Source: Bacteroidaceae bacterium (lineage in GTDB: Bacteria > Bacteroidota > Bacteroidia > Bacteroidales > Bacteroidaceae). Taken from it: DNA of 52,998 bases. Shown one piece after another: positions 50,324-52,998 of the stretch (positions are counted from its first letter, which is position 1; every line of letters begins with the position of its first letter). Under the pieces are notes generated by a model, which did no database searches, was not told the origin of the DNA, and saw only the letters and a program-made list of their open reading frames with translations. Both the position numbers and the translations under genes were made by a program. Location: NCBI GenBank assembly GCA_900768625.1, contig CAAGDO010000047.1, positions 1 through 52,998 of the forward strand, written 5' to 3'.

Positions 50324-50611
50324 ATGACTAAATCAGATAAAATCAAACAGCTTAAAAGTAGTCTCAAAAACACCAAAGCTCAATTGGAGCGTCGAGAAGC
50401 TAAAATTGCAAGGCTCGAAGCAAGGAATTCTCAATTAGAAGCGGAAGTAAAAAAAAAAGAGAAAGACAAACTTATGGAGCAAAATCTGAGGAATATTACA
50501 AAACGATACCAGGACATCAGTTTTCGGAATTTGTCGTCCAATTCGCTACCAAAATCAGATGCGCAACAAATACAAGCCCTCGAGATATTATTAAGATTCT
50601 TGAAATCTTAG
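50324..50611 (+). CDS. Transposase N-terminal frame with coiled coil
   Basis: This 95-codon frame begins MTKSDKIKQLKSSLKNTKAQ and forms a strong coiled coil rich in Lys, Glu, Ala and Leu up to about residue 48. At 50449-50458 the message carries ten consecutive A (codons Val-Lys-Lys-Lys). After that the zero frame reads unlikely sequence, while the -1 frame continues as plausible protein (YGAKSEEYYKTIPGHQFSEF) straight into the DDE domain. The full transposase of about 472 residues would thus need a -1 frameshift on the A run, as known for several IS families. Alternatively the run has changed length and the gene is dead. Confidence 0.75.
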   Translation: MTKSDKIKQLKSSLKNTKAQLERREAKIARLEARNSQLEAEVKKKEKDKLMEQNLRNITKRYQDISFRNLSSNSLPKSDAQQIQALEILLRFLKS

Positions 50612-50670
50612 CCGATTTCACCTTTGGACTTGTTGACAAACTACCCTCACACAATACGATTGATAATTGG

Positions 50671-51741
50671 GTGCGTAAATGTGGCCTTGATGAAATCAAT
50701 CAAACGCCTAAGGCATTGAACGATAACAATTACGCAATGATAATTGATGAGTGTATGATGATAGGCAGCCAGAAACTCCTTACTTTAATATCAGTTCCAG
50801 CTGAACATCAAGGGCGACCTCTGCAGCTTGACGATGCAAAGGTCGTAGGGTTTGAAGTTCAAACTACTTGGAACGCAGAGAAGGTGGAAAAGGTTCTTGA
50901 AAAGAGTGAGGGAATAATGGGCAAAGCAGCTAAGTATGTCATTTCAGACAATGATGCAAAGATGCGTAAAGCCATTAAATCCTCTAACTTCACATGGCAT
51001 CGCGATGTTAGTCACACGCTTGCCTTGTTTATGGAGCGCGTTTACAAGCACGACGCAGAGTTTACTGAGTTCTTCAATAAGATGGCTGTTTGTAAAAAAC
51101 AGTGCTGTATGAAAGATGTCGCTTATCTTCAATCACCCTCACAGAGATGTAAGGCAAAATTTATGAACCTTGAAGAAAGCGTGAACTGGGCATACAAGAT
51201 GTTGCAGTTGTACCACAAATTAACCGCTCTTGAGAAAGAAGTATTCTCATTTCTTCCTGCATATGCCTCTTTCATAGATGAAATGCAAGACATCGTATCA
51301 TGTGTCCATTTCATAGAAAAAGAAATGAAGCACAATGGGTTGAGTAAGAATACTATAGCAAAATGCAGAATGCATATAAATGCTACCATAATGTGTGGGA
51401 ATGAGAGAATGAGAAGGGTTGGCACCTGCTTCCTTTCCTATCTTTCAGAAGAATACGGACTTCTAAAGGACGCTGAGATTGTCAACAATTCTTCAGATCT
51501 CATAGAATCAACATTTGGCATTTTTAAGTACATTCAGTCCCCCAATAAACTCAATGGTGTCACTACTTTAGTATTACATCTGCCTGTGATATTATCTTTT
51601 GCTGGCAAATCCAATTCAAAAAGATACAATGTCAAAGAACGCTTATGCAGGACAAGGATTAAAGATATTACTCTTTGGCGAGATAAACATCTTATGGAAA
51701 ACCTTGTTGCCAAACGTATCAAAACACTCAAAACTGCCTAA
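50671..51741 (+). CDS. Transposase catalytic frame (DDE type)
   Basis: From the GTG at 50671 this frame gives 356 residues, but it is open upstream to the A run at 50449-50458, so the GTG is probably not the true start. The catalytic acids are likely in YAMIIDECMM, the pair ISDND...HRDVSH, and SSDLIESTFG near 269-278, with a YHKLTALEKEV helix and a CGNERMRR segment between. The family was not recognised: it looks like a DDE enzyme of the Bacteroidetes IS pool. It ends 40 bases before the right terminal repeat. Confidence 0.78.
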   Translation: MRKCGLDEINQTPKALNDNNYAMIIDECMMIGSQKLLTLISVPAEHQGRPLQLDDAKVVGFEVQTTWNAEKVEKVLEKSEGIMGKAAKYVISDNDAKMRKAIKSSNFTWHRDVSHTLALFMERVYKHDAEFTEFFNKMAVCKKQCCMKDVAYLQSPSQRCKAKFMNLEESVNWAYKMLQLYHKLTALEKEVFSFLPAYASFIDEMQDIVSCVHFIEKEMKHNGLSKNTIAKCRMHINATIMCGNERMRRVGTCFLSYLSEEYGLLKDAEIVNNSSDLIESTFGIFKYIQSPNKLNGVTTLVLHLPVILSFAGKSNSKRYNVKERLCRTRIKDITLWRDKHLMENLVAKRIKTLKTA

Positions 51742-51875
51742 AAAGTGGTCTCGTTTTTGATGCCAATTTTGAACACCCTACCTGAAAGGGCAAAAGCGTT
51801 AATCTTTAAACACATATTCATCATTGTATTCAATTTCGTACAATTCCATGATTGTGCCATGCTTTGATGTTTTTA

Positions 51876-51980
51876 CGCTTTTGCCCTTTCAGGGCGTGGA
51901 TATGGTGTTTTTGTTTCACATACCCGGGGTGCCGCTTCGCTTGCCCCGGGCTATGTGCTTCATTGGGCTTTCAGCCCGCG
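51876..51980 (+). repeat. Three-hairpin intergenic repeat, right copy
   Basis: ACGCTTTTGCCCTTTCAGGG leads into a GCCCTTTCAGGGC hairpin, a strong CCCGGGG...CCCCGGG hairpin with a CCGCTTCGCTTG loop, and GGGCTTTCAGCCC. It is the same unit as at 49978-50080 in opposite orientation. Between the IS and this copy (51799-51875) I see no gene. Confidence 0.8.
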
Positions 51981-52013
51981 CTCAACCTCTCCATCCACGG
52001 ACAATATCGGTAG

Positions 52014-52063
52014 AGCCAAAATAAAGGCAAATCTTGAATTTCATAAAAGTTCAGACGACTTCA
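52014..52063. repeat. Right half of TGAAGTCGTC element
   Basis: The last 50 bases match the right end of the element at 41638-41830 base for base over nearly all of the length, ending AAAGTTCAGACGACTTCA. The left half is absent; unrelated three-hairpin repeat DNA lies there. Confidence 0.8.
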
Positions 52064-52089
52064 TTTTTTTGTCTTGGGGAGTGCGGTGT

Positions 52090-52785
52090 TTATTTTCTTC
52101 CGAAGTCGGCGGGCACTTCTCCCCATCGGTCGGTTTGCCATTTGAGGAGGGGGATGCTGCTGTAGTCGTTGTTGTGGAGCCAGGTTTCGGCTCGTTCGAT
52201 GAGTTGGAAAAGTTGCTCGGTGCGTTTTGTGCGGGCCAGTTTGGTGCGGCACTTTTTTGCTTTGATCCAGAGCAGTGCGTTGCGGCTGTCGGTGTAGATG
52301 GTCAGTTTCAGGCCTTTCTGCTTGATGAGGGCAAGGGCATGGACGATGGCCAGAAATTCTCCGATGTTGTTTGTGCCGTGGACCGGGCCGAAATGGAAGA
52401 CTCTCTGCCCTGTGGCCAGGTCAACGCCTTGGTATTCCATGGGGCCGGGGTTACCCGAGCAAGCGGCGTCGACGGCCCATGCCTGTGCGGTCACTTCGGG
52501 AGGAAGAGGAAGTACCGTGTCGTGGCGGTCGGAAGGAGGGTTGGGCGGGAAATCCTTGGGCTGGGCCTTGCTGCACGGAGCGGAAGAGGGGGCTGCTGCG
52601 GGGCGTTGGGGCTTGGCCACATGGCACGTGGGGGCCTCTTCGTAGGCTCTTTTGGCTTCGGCCAGCGTCTTGAACGACTTGTAGACCGCTCCTGCCACGC
52701 CTTTCACTTGGGCTTCGCATTCTGCCCACGTGTCGTAGATGCCCGGACAGAGGCCTTCCCAGACGACATAGTATTTGTTTGCCAT
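52090..52785 (-). CDS. rnhA: Ribonuclease HI with viroplasmin-like N-domain
   Basis: The 231-residue protein has an N-terminal hybrid-binding/viroplasmin-like domain (YYVVWEGLCPGIYDTWAECE, about 5-24, and VYKSFKTLAEAKRAY), a Pro/Ala-rich linker (about 58-95) and an RNase H domain. The catalytic acids are visible in AVDAACSGNPGP, NNIGEFLAIVHAL, IYTDSRNALLW and a final TDRWGEVPADFG. It cleaves the RNA strand of RNA-DNA hybrids in the cytosol. The gene is bracketed by a half and a full copy of the TGAAGTCGTC element. The open frame on the + strand over the same place is a GC-driven shadow. Confidence 0.92.
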   Translation of the reverse strand: MANKYYVVWEGLCPGIYDTWAECEAQVKGVAGAVYKSFKTLAEAKRAYEEAPTCHVAKPQRPAAAPSSAPCSKAQPKDFPPNPPSDRHDTVLPLPPEVTAQAWAVDAACSGNPGPMEYQGVDLATGQRVFHFGPVHGTNNIGEFLAIVHALALIKQKGLKLTIYTDSRNALLWIKAKKCRTKLARTKRTEQLFQLIERAETWLHNNDYSSIPLLKWQTDRWGEVPADFGRK

Positions 52786-52829
52786 GATTTCGTTGTGTGG
52801 AGTGGAGATTTGTTGATTGAGTGAAAAAT

Positions 52830-52998
52830 GAAGTCGTCTGAACTTTTCTGACGAAGATATGATTTGGCGTTTGAGCTCTTCTACATTCCATCTTCACCTT
52901 TCTCCTTGGTCGTTTTTGGCTCTTTCATCGGTCGTGTAGCTCGCTACACTCCCTCTTCAAGACCCAAAAACGCCTCAAAAATAAAAGCAAATCTTGAA
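52830..52998. mobile_element. TGAAGTCGTC miniature element, cut by window edge
   Basis: The left end GAAGTCGTCTGAACTTTTCT (52830-52849), the TGTAGCTCGCTACA core and everything up to the window edge align without gaps with 41638-41806. About 24 more bases should follow outside. It begins 45 bases upstream of the RNase H start. Confidence 0.82.

Larger units (their letters stand above)
50150..51778 (+). mobile_element. Complete insertion sequence, 1629 bp
   Basis: The ends are perfect 33-bp inverted repeats starting GGGTGTTCAAAATTGGCATC. Each end is bordered by TA (50148-50149 and 51779-51780). Beyond the TA lie exact inverse copies of CGCTTTTGCCCTTTCAGG (50130-50147, and inverted at 51781-51798). 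Rejoining the flanks therefore gives a perfect 38-bp palindrome with TA at the centre, which is the inferred target. The interior is visibly richer in A and T than the surrounding genes, a sign of recent arrival. It encodes two overlapping transposase frames. The family could not be named. Confidence 0.88.

Noticed and set aside
51955..52824. 289-codon open frame on the + strand
   Set aside because: It lies opposite the RNase H gene, whose protein has all catalytic motifs. The + frame is low-complexity Gly/Val/Phe-rich and begins inside a repeat.
52014..52998. Composite transposon carrying the RNase H gene
   Set aside because: The repeat on one side is only a right half and the next is a separate full unit in the same orientation. 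No transposase or outer duplication links them, and RNase H is a core gene.

Overview
This window is ordinary chromosomal DNA of a member of the Bacteroidales, most likely Prevotellaceae or a close relative. The signs are: Bacteroidetes-type promoters (TTTG about 19-20 bases upstream of TAnnTTTG) in front of several genes; no clear Shine-Dalgarno sequences; a fused MurF-alanine racemase; a B12-dependent ribonucleotide reductase; secreted proteins with type IX-secretion-like C-terminal tails; and families seen mainly in this phylum (DUF4230, DUF4369, DUF4738, DUF4834, GSCFA). No rRNA, tRNA, CRISPR array or prophage was seen.

Layout. 0.4-9.1 kb holds housekeeping genes on the + strand: groES-groEL, efp, psd-pssA-DUF4834 (phosphatidylethanolamine synthesis), a family 2 glycosyltransferase, radC, a MIP18/SufT-like Fe-S assembly factor and lpxH. 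9.4-13.5 kb holds two paralogous secreted proteins, one with an Omp28-like CxxC thiol motif and one that has lost it. 13.5-23.2 kb holds a small unknown protein, a YfcE phosphodiesterase, a GSCFA protein, murF-alr, nrdJ, a fused dihydroneopterin aldolase-HAD phosphatase and a SpoU methyltransferase. 23.2-23.9 kb is a nest of repeats. 23.9-32.5 kb holds a leucine-rich-repeat GH20 hexosaminidase, tsaE, dipeptidyl peptidase IV, a TlpA-like thioredoxin and a frameshifted nuclease/phosphatase fusion. 32.6-36.6 kb holds an AAA-ATPase/PD-(D/E)XK protein and an ECF sigma factor with a membrane-bridging anti-sigma protein. 36.7-46 kb is mostly envelope proteins: FtsB/DivIC-like, rhodanese and clostripain lipoproteins, a DUF4230 pair, small lipoproteins and a CotH protein. 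46-53 kb holds a wrecked second AAA/PD-(D/E)XK gene, a DXS-like enzyme, a complete insertion sequence and an RNase H.

The items most worth following up are: (1) the FolB-HAD fusion, which has every catalytic motif of both halves and could supply a dihydroneopterin phosphate phosphatase; (2) a family of hairpin-forming miniature elements with TGAAGTCGTC ends, present as full, minimal and half copies; (3) an insertion sequence sitting at the centre of a perfect palindrome, whose transposase appears to need a -1 frameshift on a run of ten A; (4) a second type of element with GTAGGTGTTC ends that has broken an AAA/PD-(D/E)XK gene; and (5) a third miniature element with a perfect 9-bp target duplication beside a tandem array of 22-bp palindromes.

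Limits: all family assignments are by eye from motifs and order. No database search, folding or composition calculation was run.
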